Source: Paratinospora sagittata | Taxonomy: Eukaryota; Streptophyta; Magnoliopsida; Ranunculales; Menispermaceae | Assembly (NCBI GenBank): GCA_035771175.1 | Contig: CM069598.1 | Location: 19,968,938 to 20,032,937 of the forward strand | Length of the DNA: 64,000 nt | Direction of reading: 5' to 3' | Shown here: in pieces, positions 21,457-34,138 of the stretch | Layout of the letters: every line of letters begins with the position of its first letter | Numbering within the stretch: position 1 is the first letter of the stretch | Notes under the pieces: generated by a model | Told to the model about the DNA's origin: nothing | Databases searched by the model: none | The model's input: the letters and a program-made list of their open reading frames with translations, nothing else | Made by a program: the position numbers and the translations under genes

Positions 21457-23697
21457 TGTTGATGTAACTACTTTCACCCAGTTTTGTTTTGATGATTACA
21501 AACAACATACTTGTGATAACTAATCTCTTTGATGTAGTTGTTTCAGTGCTAACTAGATATATCAAATGGATTCAACTGCAATGTCAAAGCATGTGGAAAG
21601 ATCAACACTTTACGAAGATTCAAGAGTTTCATGGTTGTATTTCTTTATTAGAATCTTAGTGTTGTAGAGTAACATTTACTTGTTCCAACCACACATGATT
21701 TGCATCTTTTCAAAAATTATTTATATATTTTATCATTCTCATGCATATAGATTATTATATGATTAATCATGAATGCACACATATTCGTTTAATAATTATG
21801 CTATCACTTAGTTATAATTGTTTATCATGCACATATTAATCAGTAATTAACATGCATTCATCTTGTCAACTTTGCATGGTTTTATCGATTCACGTGTATT
21901 GTACTTATTGCTTTGATCATTGGTTTAATTGATCAAATCACTCATGTTTAACTGTGTAATTGTAGCTCAATCTTGTCAAAAATGTTTTAAAATGTTAGTC
22001 TATGTTTTTGACAATGTCTTAAACCTATTATGATCAAAAATTGAGTTTTTTTTTCACTTCTTAGTGAAGGAACGCGTTCCTTATCTCCTATAGTAAGGAA
22101 TGTGCTCCTGAGCTTTTTCCCGAGACTCGGTAATTTTTTATCAGGGTTTAAGGAATGCGCTCCTTGTAAGAGGAACGCGCTCCTGTTACCAAGGGCAAAA
22201 TAAGAAAAACTTTAAGAGTCAGTGGTTCTTGTTGAAGGAACCCATTCTTATGCCCAACGGACATATTAAGGAACGCCCTCCTTGATTGGAGGAAAATCTG
22301 AGATTTTTCATATTTCAAACCAAAAAAGTGCTCCTGTGTTAAGAAACTTGTTCCTGTGCCTCGGTGTTGTGTTTATCTATAAATACCACACTTGCTCATT
22401 TGAAGAGCAACTTTTGCAAAACTTAGAAAACTTGAGCATTTTTCGTATTACTCTTTATACAAGCCAAGAACAAGTTCTTGAGTGATTTAAACCTTCTTTG
22501 AAAATGAAAGTTCGACAATATTTAATCTATTGATCCAATCTTCTAAAAATTTCTCCACATCTTTCAAAACCTTGAGAAACGTGGGAGTTTCTCTAATGCA
22601 ACTGTTCAAGACGATTTGAGTTCTATCTACATCTTCTATTGAGTCTTGATCGTGATTTCTCTCATCCAACTCCACAAGAGAAGAATCTTGGAACTTCAAC
22701 CTTACCTGGGGTATACATTTCTATATCTAGATTCTTGTGATATTGGTTTATGCAAATCAGTTGTGCTTATATTATCATCTTTAAAACTAATTTTGTGTTG
22801 AGTTGTGTTTGTGAAACCCTATCTTGATCTTCATAACAAAATACCTTGTTTAGTGGTTTCATAAATAGTTTGTGATATCGATTCATGTGTTAACATTATA
22901 TTATATTGAATCGAAATCTTTGATCATACTTGATTTGTTTGATTCTTGATCTTAATCACATATTCATTTAGAATCATCAAGTTTTGATCATCATAGTATA
23001 TAGATTCTCGTGCTTTAAACTTATCATTGTTTAGAATCAATATCTTGATAGTTGTGCATATTCGATTCATTGTTTTACATTATATATATTTGAATCGATT
23101 GCATTTGAGAAAAACTATTTTAACACTTTGCATCATTTAAAATCATAGTAGTTGGAATAATATTGTTGACTCATTCAAGATTGTAAGCTTATATCGTTGA
23201 GAGTGTTAGTGAACACTTCTCTATATCTTTTGTAATCTTGATATATTGTTGACTTTATTAAGTCAACAGGGACATTACCTTATTTTGTACGGCACGTAAC
23301 CATGCCCGTAAGTGGGTTACAAGTGTGGTTTTCTAGCCAAGCCCTGGTGTAGGCTAGTTTGTGGCGTTCTAACCAAGCCCTGGTGTAGGTTAGTGATTGT
23401 GGCTTTTCTAACCAAGCCCTTATGTCGGTTAAAGTGTAAAAGGTTTCTAATCACGCCTATAAGTGATTAGCCAATAGTGTATTGGGAAATCCTGATCGTG
23501 GTGATTAGGTTGTGGATGTAGGTTTAAGGGAAACCAAACCACTCTAAATCCTCTTTGTTTATTTATCTTTCCTGCATTAGTTATTTGGATTGCTACCTAT
23601 TGCACACTTTACTTGTTTAATTAAAATATCTGAAAAGTAACGTGAAAATCTGCCAAGTCCAATTCACCCCCTCTTAGACTATAATACTAGGCAAATA
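21457..23697 (+). mobile_element. A2 3' LTR
   Basis: 2.24 kb, from TGTTGATGTAACTAC to the degenerate end CTAGGCAAATA (other copies end CTAGGCCAACA). The U3 (22060-22360) carries repeats of ggaacgcgctcc type, and a TATA-like ctataaatacc lies at 22378. Hairpin units lie at 23296-23540. It is followed by the duplication cttag and the rest of B1 gag. Confidence 0.88.
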
Positions 23698-24668
23698 CTT
23701 AGCTATACTCTAAATTCCCAAGCTGTGTATGCAATATTTTGCAGTCTACCCAATAAGGAGTTGGAGAAAGTCAGCCATCTTGAAATAGCTAAGGAAATTT
23801 AGGAAACTCTTAAAGAGATCTATGGGGAAAAGACTGAAAACTTAGATGAGAAACTCAAGTAACTTGGAAAGTTGTTTGATGACTTTGAAATCCTTGAAGA
23901 AAAGTCCCTAGATACAGCCTCAGATAGGTATTAGTCCATCCTTGATGAAATGAAACAATTGGGTCAGGATATACCTACAGGCATAGCCATAGTTTGCTTT
24001 AGTGATAGGCTTCCAAGATCATGAAATGATAAATTAGCTATTGTGGCAGAAACCTTAAATCCATGGGAAGTATCGTTAAAAGAATGTTGTGATTTGTTAA
24101 AGTCCATAAAAGGAAGAGATGAGACTAGAAGTCGAATTAAAGCATTAGAAGATGCACTCACTCACTTCAAGTTTCTGAATAGAGAGTCTATTAATATAGC
24201 TATGAAAAGATTTTTGAGAATTTCGAAAGAACTTAAAATTTTCTGAAAAACTATATCTCATTCTAATTTAGTAAAATATTTTCTTGATGGCTTTCTAGAA
24301 AAATGGAAATACAAAATATAGTTCTTAGAAGAATATTCAAATCCATTTGAAGTCAGTTTTAGAGAAATAGATTATATATTGAGTGGATTAGAAACATCAT
24401 CTAATAGAGAAGATGAATTAGCAAATCTACCAAGTGAAAATGCAAGTGAGCTTGACAACGAGGATGAGCCAAAGAATTTGTACAATAGAGAAGAATCTTC
24501 AACATCTTCAAGTGTTGTCAGAACATTAATTCCAACTGAAGATAAATGAGCTCCTGTTAAAACACAAACAAGAAGAACAACATGGAGAATCAGAATGAGA
24601 AGAATTTTCAATTGTTATTCAATCGTTAGCAGAAGAAGCCAAACTGCTCAAGTTGAAAACTTTGCAGT
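23698..24668 (+). pseudogene. B1 gag, C-terminal part
   Basis: Resumes the gag frame cut at 18701. The AVYAIFCSLPNKELEKVS, ETLKEIYGEKTENLDEKLK and FFDRLP-like segments are the conserved middle of copia UBN2 gag. The 24043-24246 frame (LNPWEVSLKECCDLLKSIKG) and the acidic tail (DELANLPSENASELDNEDE) complete it. Several stops are present. No zinc knuckle is visible and pol is absent beyond it. Confidence 0.78.
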
Positions 24669-25062
24669 ACCGTGAATCCTAAGGTATGTTTCACTTTACT
24701 CATTACAGATTATTGCCATGCCTATTTGCAATATCATATCCTTCAGTAATCATTGAAATTGAAAATAATCAGTATGACAGTTATGTATCGAAATGACTTT
24801 GAAATGATTGAAATATTTGAATGCATAGTTGATAAAGATTATTATGATGATTTGTGCGAATTCTAATTTTTGATGATCTATGTTTGAGAATGAAATAATT
24901 GTTAATGATTATCGACTAAAAAAATGTCTAAATAAATTCAAATGAGAAAACTGGGAAATAGTTGCTAGAATTTAGTATTCAGTATAAAGGACACTGGAGA
25001 AATTTTAGGATGCTCATACAACAATCAACAAACAGTTCACTTAAAGCCATCAGGACGCTCAT
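24669..25062 (+). mobile_element. B1 interior where pol is missing
   Basis: About 390 bases of AT-rich non-coding DNA. No protease, integrase or RT residues were found in any frame. Its right end (caggacgctcat) already belongs to the motif block before env, interrupted here by solo LTR C1. Confidence 0.6.
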
Positions 25063-26618
25063 TGATAAGTGGTTATTTAGCATGTTTTAGGATGGTTTTA
25101 TAGGTGTTTTAGGGTGATTTATGCATTAGTTTAGTTGTTTATGTTAGTTTGGATGCATTTGTTAGTTTAGGTGAAAGTTGGTTTTTATGCAACTTTTTGG
25201 TTTGTTAGTTTATAAGTTGGATCAATTTATGTTTCAAGTGAATTAATTATTTGTTTTGCATTGTTTTGTAGGTATTTAGATGTGTGGAAGTGAGCATGAA
25301 TGATGGACACAATATATGAGAAGTCTAGATGATGATTCATGAAGAAAACAGGTCAAAAAGTGGAGAAAATTAGCTAAGTGCACAAGGAAAATGAAGAAAA
25401 TAGAAGAAAAATGCACAAAAGGGCCGTAACTGGGCATCGCGGCGCCGGGAAAAGTGATTTTGCACGACTTTTGTATTTTGGCCATAAGTTTCTCAATTTA
25501 ACTTCGAATTGGACATGGTTTGTTTCTACTTCTTCCTTACTTGAAATAATACAAGATGAGAGGGTTTCTAGGGGGATTTGGAGTGTAGAACAAGAAGAAA
25601 AACGGAGAGGAAGAAAGTAGAGGTGCGATTCAAAATAGAAACTTTCTAATTTTGTTGCAGACTTTCCTAGTACGACTTGGACTTCTCTTGAGCGACTTCC
25701 TATGGACGTTTGGCTCTATATAGACCATTGTTTAGGGTTTATAGAGAGGAGAGAGGAGAAAGAGCTGGAAAATTGGATCGAAGGAGGCGAAGAACGCGAA
25801 GTTGGAAACAAGGGAGCATCTTCAACATCTTCCAATTGGTTTTCTAGTTTCTTCTTATTTCCATTCAACATGTTCATCAATATTTTTTTATGTTTTCTCC
25901 TATTTCAATGATGAGCTAAGTTGTTTATCTAGAGTTACAATTGGATCTCATATGGATATTGGATTTTATGTTTGATTTTAGATTTTAATCGATTATTTAG
26001 AGTTGTTTATTTTAATCCGTTCTTAATGCTTCTAATTACTTGATCACTAATTAGATGATTTGTTGAATCTATATGATCTTGACGAAGGGAGTTTTGATTT
26101 GTGAACTTGATTAAAATAACATATGATCATAAGGGCGAAAGCTATTGAGTTCATGTGAGATGGAAATATACTCATGTGACGTGTAACCATTGAAGAGTAT
26201 AATCTTAATGAATCTTGTTTTAAATTAAATTTCATAGAAATATAGAGATTTCATTATTCAAGGTATTTTTGCTTGACCATCGAAAGAGGCTTATAAATAA
26301 TTTAGACTCTTGGTTAACAAATTTAATTAATTAATTAATTAAAAAAATAGTTAGATAAATCCAATTGAAATATGAGGGAAGATTGTAATTCTAGGTTTTA
26401 ATTATTCTAGTTACTTTGATTAATTTTGATTTGTTTTAGATTTAACTTTATTGTTTAGATTACAACGAATTTTAATTGGTGTTTAGATAAGATAAGGGTG
26501 AAACATTTTTAATATTTAATATAAAAATTCAATAACAAATCTCTGTGGGAACGATACTTTATTCATCACTTTATTACTTGTTAGCGGTATTTTGCACTTG
26601 CAATAATTTTACGCAACA
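25063..26618 (+). mobile_element. C1 solo LTR, duplication ctcat
   Basis: 1.56 kb, from TGATAAGTGGTTATTTAGC to ATTTTACGCAACA, flanked by ctcat (25058-25062 and 26619-26623). It is colinear with C2 and, inverted, C3. It contains the block ggccataagtttctcaattt near 25480 and no coding sequence; the ORFs 25378-25620 and 25702-25911 are chance. A GC-rich gggcatcgcggcgccggg lies at 25433-25450. Confidence 0.88.
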
Positions 26619-26623
26619 CTCAT

Positions 26624-26987
26624 TGTCCATGAGGACGCTAATGTGTAACTGTCTTTGTTAGTGCAATAATCACCATTAGAACGCTAATAGGTTTCCAGGG
26701 CACTAATCGAGTTGCAAAAGTAAAAACTCAGTTCATGTGCACTGGGACGCTCATCTAAGCCTGAACAAAATTCTATAAATTAGAGAAGCTTCGTCATTCC
26801 CTAATTCCTACTTGCCCTAGGACGCTACTACGAGTGGAAGAGAAGCCAGCACTAGAACTCAACAATTTCTGCCCTCAATCGATCTCTCCAAGTATTTTTC
26901 TTTGATTAGAAGGTAAAATTTCACTTTTCCATCAGATCCCAAGCTAGAAAAACCCTAAGAAATCCGTTAGAGATCGAGCCTAGAGTA
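26624..26987 (+). promoter_or_regulatory. Putative internal promoter of the B1 env-like ORF
   Basis: Carries AGGACGCTAATG at 26632-26643 and variants near 26678, 26728, 26746 and 26819; the left part of the block (caggacgctcat) lies before C1 at 25051. The same motif is repeated in the B LTR U3. A TATA-like ctataaattag lies at 26774, followed by a leader and the env-like ATG at 26988. The promoter role is inferred from this shared layout. Confidence 0.6.
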
Positions 26988-29426
26988 ATGGCACCGAAAA
27001 CCAAAAAGCTACCCATTCACTCTGCCCGAAAGAGACCTTCATCTCCTTTTCCATCACCATCTAGAAGAGTACGAGCAAGATTTTCTGAAATCCCACCTAA
27101 ACCAAAAATTCCAACCCATAATATTCTCACTGCCACTGAAACACCTCCAGTGGAATCAACTATTCCGACTGAAAATCGCCAACTTGAGCCATCCACATCA
27201 GCCCAACCTTCCAAGAAATCCAAAAGGAAAGAGAAGTCTGAAAAATTGGCTACTAGATCCATTTTAGATGGATGCTTTGTAGACTTTCATTTCTTTGCTA
27301 AGGCACATTTGAATGTGTAACCACTTTTTGAACCATTTTTTGAACTCCAAGGATGGGAAAAGTTTTATTCATATCAGAACAAGTGGTTTCCAAATCTTGT
27401 TAGAGAACTTTATTTGAATCTTCAAAAGAAACCGAGATATGGAGCAATTAGGAAAACCAATGTCAAGAGAAAGTCCTTAGAAATCTCTCCTCGGTACTTC
27501 ATCAATACATTTTCTTTACTTGATGTTGAATAAATCCCCACCTTCTCAAAGCAAGGTATCCTATTTCCAGGTTACAACAGTGTTGCAGCCTTAAACGTTT
27601 TGTCTAGGAAAAAGGATCATACACATGTGGATAGCAAGCTAACCAACCAATCCTTTGAACTTTTCCCAAGAATCATTCACAACATTGTGTCCCACGTATT
27701 TCAGCCAAGGCCTAGCAGTAGGGGAAGTGTGAATGAGTTGGATTTGTTTCTCACTTGGTGCATCCTTCAGAAATGGAAAATTAGTTTTCCATACATCTTC
27801 ATGCATGTGATTGATACTGCATCGAAGAAAGGAGGAGGATTACCATTTGCTATGCAGCATACACCTTTGCTAGAGTAAAAAGGTGTTGATCTAGTTGATG
27901 AAGAGAAGAAGGAAATGGATAGATATAGATTCATTGGACATACCACAGTCAAGTTAATGAAATATGTCTATGCTCTTGCACATAAAATATGGTATCACTT
28001 CAAGGCCATCCCTCAAGGAGTTGAGACCACTCCATTCAAGGAAAAAGCTGAAGCAAGTGCAGATGTTGATCAAGTTCAAGAAGAAAAAGCAGATTGTGAG
28101 AGGACTGAGACCACTTCATTCAAGGAAAAAGCTGAAGAAAGAGCAAATGTTGATCAAGCTCAAGAAGAAAGAGCTGATTGTGAGAGGACAACTTCAGATT
28201 TACCCTTCAGAGGTGATGTTCCTTTGGAAGAGGAACCTCACGAGACAGTTTGTGAATAAGTTACTTCAAATATTCCTCCAACTGTTCAAGGAGAAGAAGA
28301 AGAAATAGTAGAAGAGAGGTTTTATGTTCAATCACCTCAACCCTTCACTAATCATGGTGCATACTCCTCACCAGTTCATCACTTCATGGATCAAACTCCT
28401 ACTGTTACCTTCAATGAAGAAAGTTTGATGAAGAAATGTAAAGAGATTCAAGAGGAACAAAGAGCTCTGATGACAGAATATGTGAGAGATTGATTACTGA
28501 TCAGAGAACAACTGATTCTAAAGAGATCAAGAGGTGCATTGATGGTTTGATGCAAGTTTATGATAAGCTAAGTGGTATGGCAACCACTATTGAGAAGCAA
28601 TTTGAAAATCTGAAAGCATATCTGCCATCTACCAGTACTGTTGCATCAGATCTCAACTGTCTAAGTGATTTGCAAGAGAGCTTGAAGCAAATCAAGGAGT
28701 CTATCAGCTCATTAGCCCATCAATCTACTGCTCCTGCTACTTCCGTAGATACAAGTGTTCTTCATTCAATTTCTGAGGATATTTCAAGCATGAAGATGTT
28801 AATCACATCCTTATCCTCAGCCTCAGTCTCTGCCCCTGCACCAATCCAAGTTGATCCAAACACGCTTCAACCTATCCTTGATGCAATTTAAAATTTGAAA
28901 TCTACTACATCTCCTCAAGTCAACATTGAACCAGTTTTGGAAGCAATAGGAAGTCAGAAAATCACAGTTTTTTCTAATGCATCTGGTCCTATCAATGTTG
29001 TTGGTAGAGATTTGGATAATCCGCTTACATCTATTGCCCAAGTGTCAGAGAAGATGTCTAACATAGAAACCTAGGTTTCGTTCTTATCCTCAACCATCTT
29101 GGATCTCTCTTACATTGTTAAAAGAGCAGCCGATCAAATTGAAGGAGTTGTAGCCTTCATAGAAGAAACATTCAAGCTTATTTCAAGAAGACTTTACTCT
29201 TCAGTATGGTTTGTCATCACTCATATGAAGAGGTTCAGCTTGTTATATGAGCTATTGAGAAAAAAAGGAATTCATTTTCCAAGAGCTACCAAGGTTTACA
29301 AGGCCACGTTTGCCTAGTGAAAAATCTAATATACCTAAGCATTTGTTTGAAGAACAAGAGAAATTTGATGATGGTGAAGAACCCCAAAGATTTTGTGCCT
29401 GCTGCACAAATCTCTAAATGCATGAC
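26988..29426 (+). pseudogene. B1 env-like ORF, main part
   Basis: Starts MAPKTKKLPIHSARKRP. A Pro/Ser/Lys-rich tail precedes the shared domain from about residue 95 (FEPFFELQGWEKFYSYQNKW, LVRELYLNLQK, IIHNIVSHVFQPRPSSRG, DLFLTWCILQKWKI). A 28-residue tandem duplication (FKEKAEASADVDQVQEEK and its copy) lies at 28021-28188. A frameshift near 28485 leads to a helical region (MATTIEKQFENLKAYLPS and LKQIKESISSLAHQS). In-frame stops occur at 27318, 27531, 27876 and 28258 and after the frameshift. It is cut at 29426 by solo LTR E0 and continues at 34712 in the same sense. No membrane segment was recognised. Confidence 0.75.
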
Positions 29427-30534
29427 TGTTGTCCAAAGTGGTTTCTCACTTAGCACTCTCCTAAGAGTTTTGACGTTAACAAACAATATGTCATTTGGTG
29501 CTAATGTTTGAACTGAGTATATTTCAGCATCAAGTAAAACGAAGAAGGATTACAAGCTTAATTACAAGATGAAGGAATTCAAAGCTCAATTTAAAATCGA
29601 AAGCTCTTCAAAGGATGAACAATGTGATTAAGGGATTGAAGACTTCGAGAAAAGAATAAAATTGAGTTAGAGAGAGATATGTAAGTTTAGAATTATGATG
29701 TACTTTCTTTATTCTTTATTTCTCAATCGTTTTCAAATCATACATGCATAAATTTTTCACATATCTTCATATTTCAAATAATCATAATGCTTAATCTATC
29801 AGTATTTGATTTGATTGAAAATATCAAGTTTCAGTTTGGTTTAGTTGATTCGATTTCGATGTATTTTTCATTGATTTTATCAATCACTCAATGAATTTTC
29901 AATGATTGATTTGATTCAAAAATACCGAGTGTTTAATCATGTTTAATCGAGCTTTAAAAGTTGAACAATATCAAAACTGTTTTAAGTGTCCATTAAGACC
30001 CTGATGCATTGATCATGACGCTAATGTCTCAAAAGAGCCTTCCTATACTTGGTAAGTCAGGACATTAATGACACATTAGGACGCTGATAAGGTTCGAGGT
30101 TGAAAATGTTCATATCTATCAAGACGCTTATGTCTTCAATAGCGCCCTCATTGATTCAACCAAATGAACTTATCAGGACGCTGATTGAATATCAGCACGC
30201 TCACGTTTTCTTATTTGTAAGTCTTTTTAACAATAGGACGCTTACGTTCCAGTAGCGCCCTCACTTCATAGTTCAGTAGGAAGCTCACGTTGCATGAGCA
30301 CCCTCAAGGAACAAAACAACAAAGGTTGGCTTTACGCGTCAAGACGTTAATTGACTATCAGGACGCTAATCCAACATTGTCATAAAAATGTTAACTGTGC
30401 ACATTTCAGTTTAACTTTTTCAAAACTTTTCGAACCTTTTTCAGAACATTATAAAACTTTATCAGAACATTCTTTTTTCATGAATGCTCAGAAGATTCAA
30501 GAGTTGCTGCCGTATTGCACAGACTTAATCAATC

Positions 30535-32782
30535 TGTTGGCCTAGTATTATAGTCCAAGAGGGGGGTTGAATTGAACTTGGCGGATTTTCGTGTTACTTT
30601 TCTAATATTTTAATTAAAGAAGTAATGTGCGCAAACGGTAACAATCCAAATAACAAGTGCAGGAAAATAAATGAACGCAAATGATTTAGAGTGGTTCAGT
30701 TTCCCTTAACCCACGTCCACTACCTAATCACACCGATCAGGATTTCCCAATCCACTATTGGCTAATCACTTGTGGGCGGATTAGAAGCCGGTTACACTAA
30801 CCAACACTAGGGCCTAGTTAGAAAGCCACTACAACACTAACCTACACAAGGGCTCAGTTAGAAAAAGATAGTCTAGCCTACACCAGGGCTTGGCTACTAA
30901 GCCACAACTTGCAACCAACTTACAAGCCCTGGTTACGTGCCGTACAAATAAGGAATAGTCCCAGTTGACTTAACCAAGTCAACAATACATCAAGCTTACA
31001 AAGATATAGAGAAGTAAATGACAACACTCTCAACAATTTAAGCTTGCAATATTGAATGAGTCAACAATCGCTATTCCAACCACTATGATTCTAAATGAAG
31101 TGCAATGTTGAAATAGTTTCTCAAAAATACATGCAATCGATTCAAGGTATTTTTATGCAACTTCAAGAATCGTATGCATACATGTATTTCTAAATATTGA
31201 TTCTAAGTATGATTAATGAATCACAAGAATCAATATGCAAGTTATTGATCAAAACTTATTGATTCAAAATTATCAATGTTTAAGAATGTGAATCAATATG
31301 CACAAGTTATGATCAAAACAATCGATTCAAACAATATATGTACTAAGCATAAGAATCGATGTTAATCAAACCACAAGAAACCACTATAAAGATAATATAA
31401 GATGAAAGCACAAGTATATTTCACACAATAGAGAAAACGATTTTGATAATATATTAAAACAAGCAATAAGAATTGTTTCTACTCAAGACACAAACACTAG
31501 AATCAAAAAAGAAAAGTTACCCAACTTAGGTAAAATGAAGTTCGTCAATTCTCCAAGGTGTATGTGGTTGAGAGATTTCTCTTCCAAGGATGATCAAGAT
31601 CAACAAGTATGTGATGAAAGACACTTAAGAACACCTTGATCAAAAACTCTAAAACTTCTTTCTAGTTTCTCAAAGATTTTGGAATGGTTAGGAGAACTCT
31701 TTAAAAAGTAGAATAAAAAACTCAGATATAGTGAACTTTTGCTTCGAATGAAGGATTAAATGACTCAAGAACTTGTTTTGGATGAGTATAAATGATGTAG
31801 AGAAAATCGCAAAAATTCTCTTGATTTTGTAAAAGTTGCTCTTCAAATGAGCAAGTATGGTATTTATAGACGAACACCACACCGAGGCACAGGATCGCGT
31901 TCCTTAACACAAGAGCGCGTTTTTGGTTTGAAATGTGAAAAATTTTAGATTTCCCTCCAATTAAGGAGTGTGTTCCTCAATATGTCTGTTGGGCATAGGA
32001 ACGGGTTTCTTCAATAAGAACCATTGACTCTTAATTTTGTTCCTATTTTGCCCTTGGCAACAGGAGTGCGTTCCTCCTTTAAGGAGCGTGTTCCTTTTCC
32101 TTGATAAAAAAAAATTTGAGTCTCGGGAATGCCACAGAAGTGTGTTCCTCACTATAGGAGTGTGTTCCTTCACTGACAAGTTAAAAAGACTTGATTTTTT
32201 TATCATTTTAGTTTTAGGACATTGTCAAAAACATATACTAATATTTTAAAACATTTTTTGACACGATTAAGGTATAATTAATACAGTTAAAACATGAGTA
32301 ATTTAATTGATTAAACCAATGATAAAAGCAATAAGTACAAAACATGTGAGACGAAAAAACCAAGCAAAGTTGTCAAGATGGATGCATGTTAAACACTGAT
32401 CATTTTATGTATGATAAACAATTATGACTAAGTGATAGCATACTTATCAAACTAAAATAAGTGCATGCATGATTAATCATATAATAATGTATATGCATAA
32501 GTGTATTAAACTATATGAATGATTATTGAAAATATGCAAATCATGTGTGGTTGGAACAAGTAACAGTTACTCTACAACACTAAGATTCTAGTAAAGTAAT
32601 GCAACCATAAAGCTCTCGAATCTTCGTGAAGTACTGTTCCTTCCACATGCTTTGACATAGCAGTTGAATCCGTTAGATATATCCAGTTAACACTGAAACA
32701 ACTATGTCAAAGAGATTAGATAACATAAGTATGTTGTTTGTAATCATCGAAACAAAACTGAGTGAGAGTAGTTACATCAACA
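30535..32782 (-). mobile_element. A3 solo LTR, minus strand, duplication caatc
   Basis: 2.25 kb, flanked by caatc (30530-30534 and 32783-32787). It is the inverse of A1 and the A2 3' LTR along its whole length. The U3 motif array (ggaacgcgctcc type) lies at about 31890-32170 and the hairpin leader at about 30770-30960. No coding sequence. Confidence 0.9.
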
Positions 32783-33205
32783 CAATCCTCTTTGAGAAAG
32801 AATTTATCCGTTTGATTTGAATTTCAAATTTCTAAAAACTCCAACAGCAATATTTTTGAGTATAACGGCTAGTGACTGTTCTCCATCTACTTATACACTT
32901 GTTCTAGCCAGTTTACAACAGAGAGATAGCTTATGCACAGATTCAAACACATTTTCTAGTTATTTTAGAGTTTTCAGATTTTTGTTAAGTCTTCAAATGA
33001 GAAAATGAGCTTCAATATTTTTATAGTTATTATCTCATTCTCAAAGATTTCGGATTTGGTGTTTGATCGAGTCAAAGGATTTCAAAGTGCATTTCACAAC
33101 CGGTTTTCAAATATCATTATACAAGTTTTCTAAAGATTGCATTTGAGCAATATCGAATCTTTGAAAGGTAAAAAGGTTGGAAGTGATATTCATCATGGCT
33201 CTTTC

Positions 33206-34138
33206 AACCAAGCGGGCAAGCGAACGAAGAAATTGATTCATGTGGAAGTATATACATCGATTAAAGCTAGCTAGCCAAAGTTTGGGATGAGAAGATCAAT
33301 GGAGAAATTGAACTGAAGAAAGAGGAATTAACCCGATTAATTAACGTTTCACTGTTAATCAGCTAACTAGCTGGTATGAAGAGGAAATAAAGGAAAGGAG
33401 AAAAGGAGAAAAGGAGAAAAGGAAGTAACCCTTCTCTCTTTTTTCTTTTTTTTGGTTAAGTGGAAGCATGGCCACTAAGGCCTACAAAAAGAAACACCTG
33501 AAGAGAATACAATAGTCAGTATAGTGTAATAACTAATCAATGTGTTACTATTAAAGGTGGGCAAGCTAGGGATGGGATCACATGTGCTAAATTTAGCTAT
33601 AGCTGAGATTTAATTTGAATTAATTTAGAGCTAATTTTATTTTATTTATTTTATTTAAAAATAAATTGTTAGTGTTGTTGTAGCTAAATTTGGCAGTGGG
33701 GCAGTGATTAATTAATTAATTAGTAGATCAGAAGAGAGTACATATATATATATGGGGCTTAATTATAAATATAAATTGTTGGTGTTTAATTGGTATAATA
33801 TGTGTGTAAGGCTGTCGCCATCTTTATTTAAGAGAAAACAAATTAAGGGAAGGAAATTTTTTATTTTTATTTTTAAAAAGGAATAATTGAAATCATAGAA
33901 TAGAATTGAGTGTGTGGAGGTCATTTGATTGAGGGGGTCTAACTTTTGAGTTGTTTATATGGTTGGAATATGGTAGTGGAAGTCAGAGGGCGGCCCACTG
34001 CCTCTCCTTTTAGGGTTTTTAGATTATTCGCAATGGAGAGGTATGTGTGAGAATTGTCAGGCATGCTTTTGTGCTTTTCAATGGAATGGTCACATACACA
34101 ACCATCCATTGGAGAGAAGCCAATCAAATTCTCTCAAT
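33206..34138. other. 933-bp insert of unknown origin, flanked by ctctttc
   Basis: Splits the E0 LTR and is bordered by ctctttc at 33199-33205 and 34139-34145. AT-rich, with a (ggagaaaa)n run at about 33396-33422, an (attaatta)n run near 33708-33720 and an (at)n run near 33744. It has no TIRs, no LTR-type ends and no recognisable protein. It resembles single-copy plant flanking DNA more than the surrounding retroelements. Confidence 0.55.

Larger units (their letters stand above)
18702..23697 (+). mobile_element. A2, deleted SIRE-like element, duplication cttag
   Basis: Flanked by cttag at 18697-18701 and 23698-23702. Only about 28 bases of the 5' LTR remain (TGTTGATGTAACTACTCTCA and a few more). 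They are joined to the leader of the env-like ORF, so most of the 5' LTR, PBS, gag and pol are gone. The env-like ORF, polypurine tract and a full 3' LTR are kept. Confidence 0.85.

Noticed and set aside
26988..29426. True viral envelope glycoprotein
   Set aside because: No signal peptide, membrane segment, Cys-rich ectodomain or cleavage site is visible; the name env-like is kept only for its position after pol.
33939..34127. Host gene exon in the 933-bp insert
   Set aside because: Short frames on both strands have no recognisable domain and no splice-site context that I could support.
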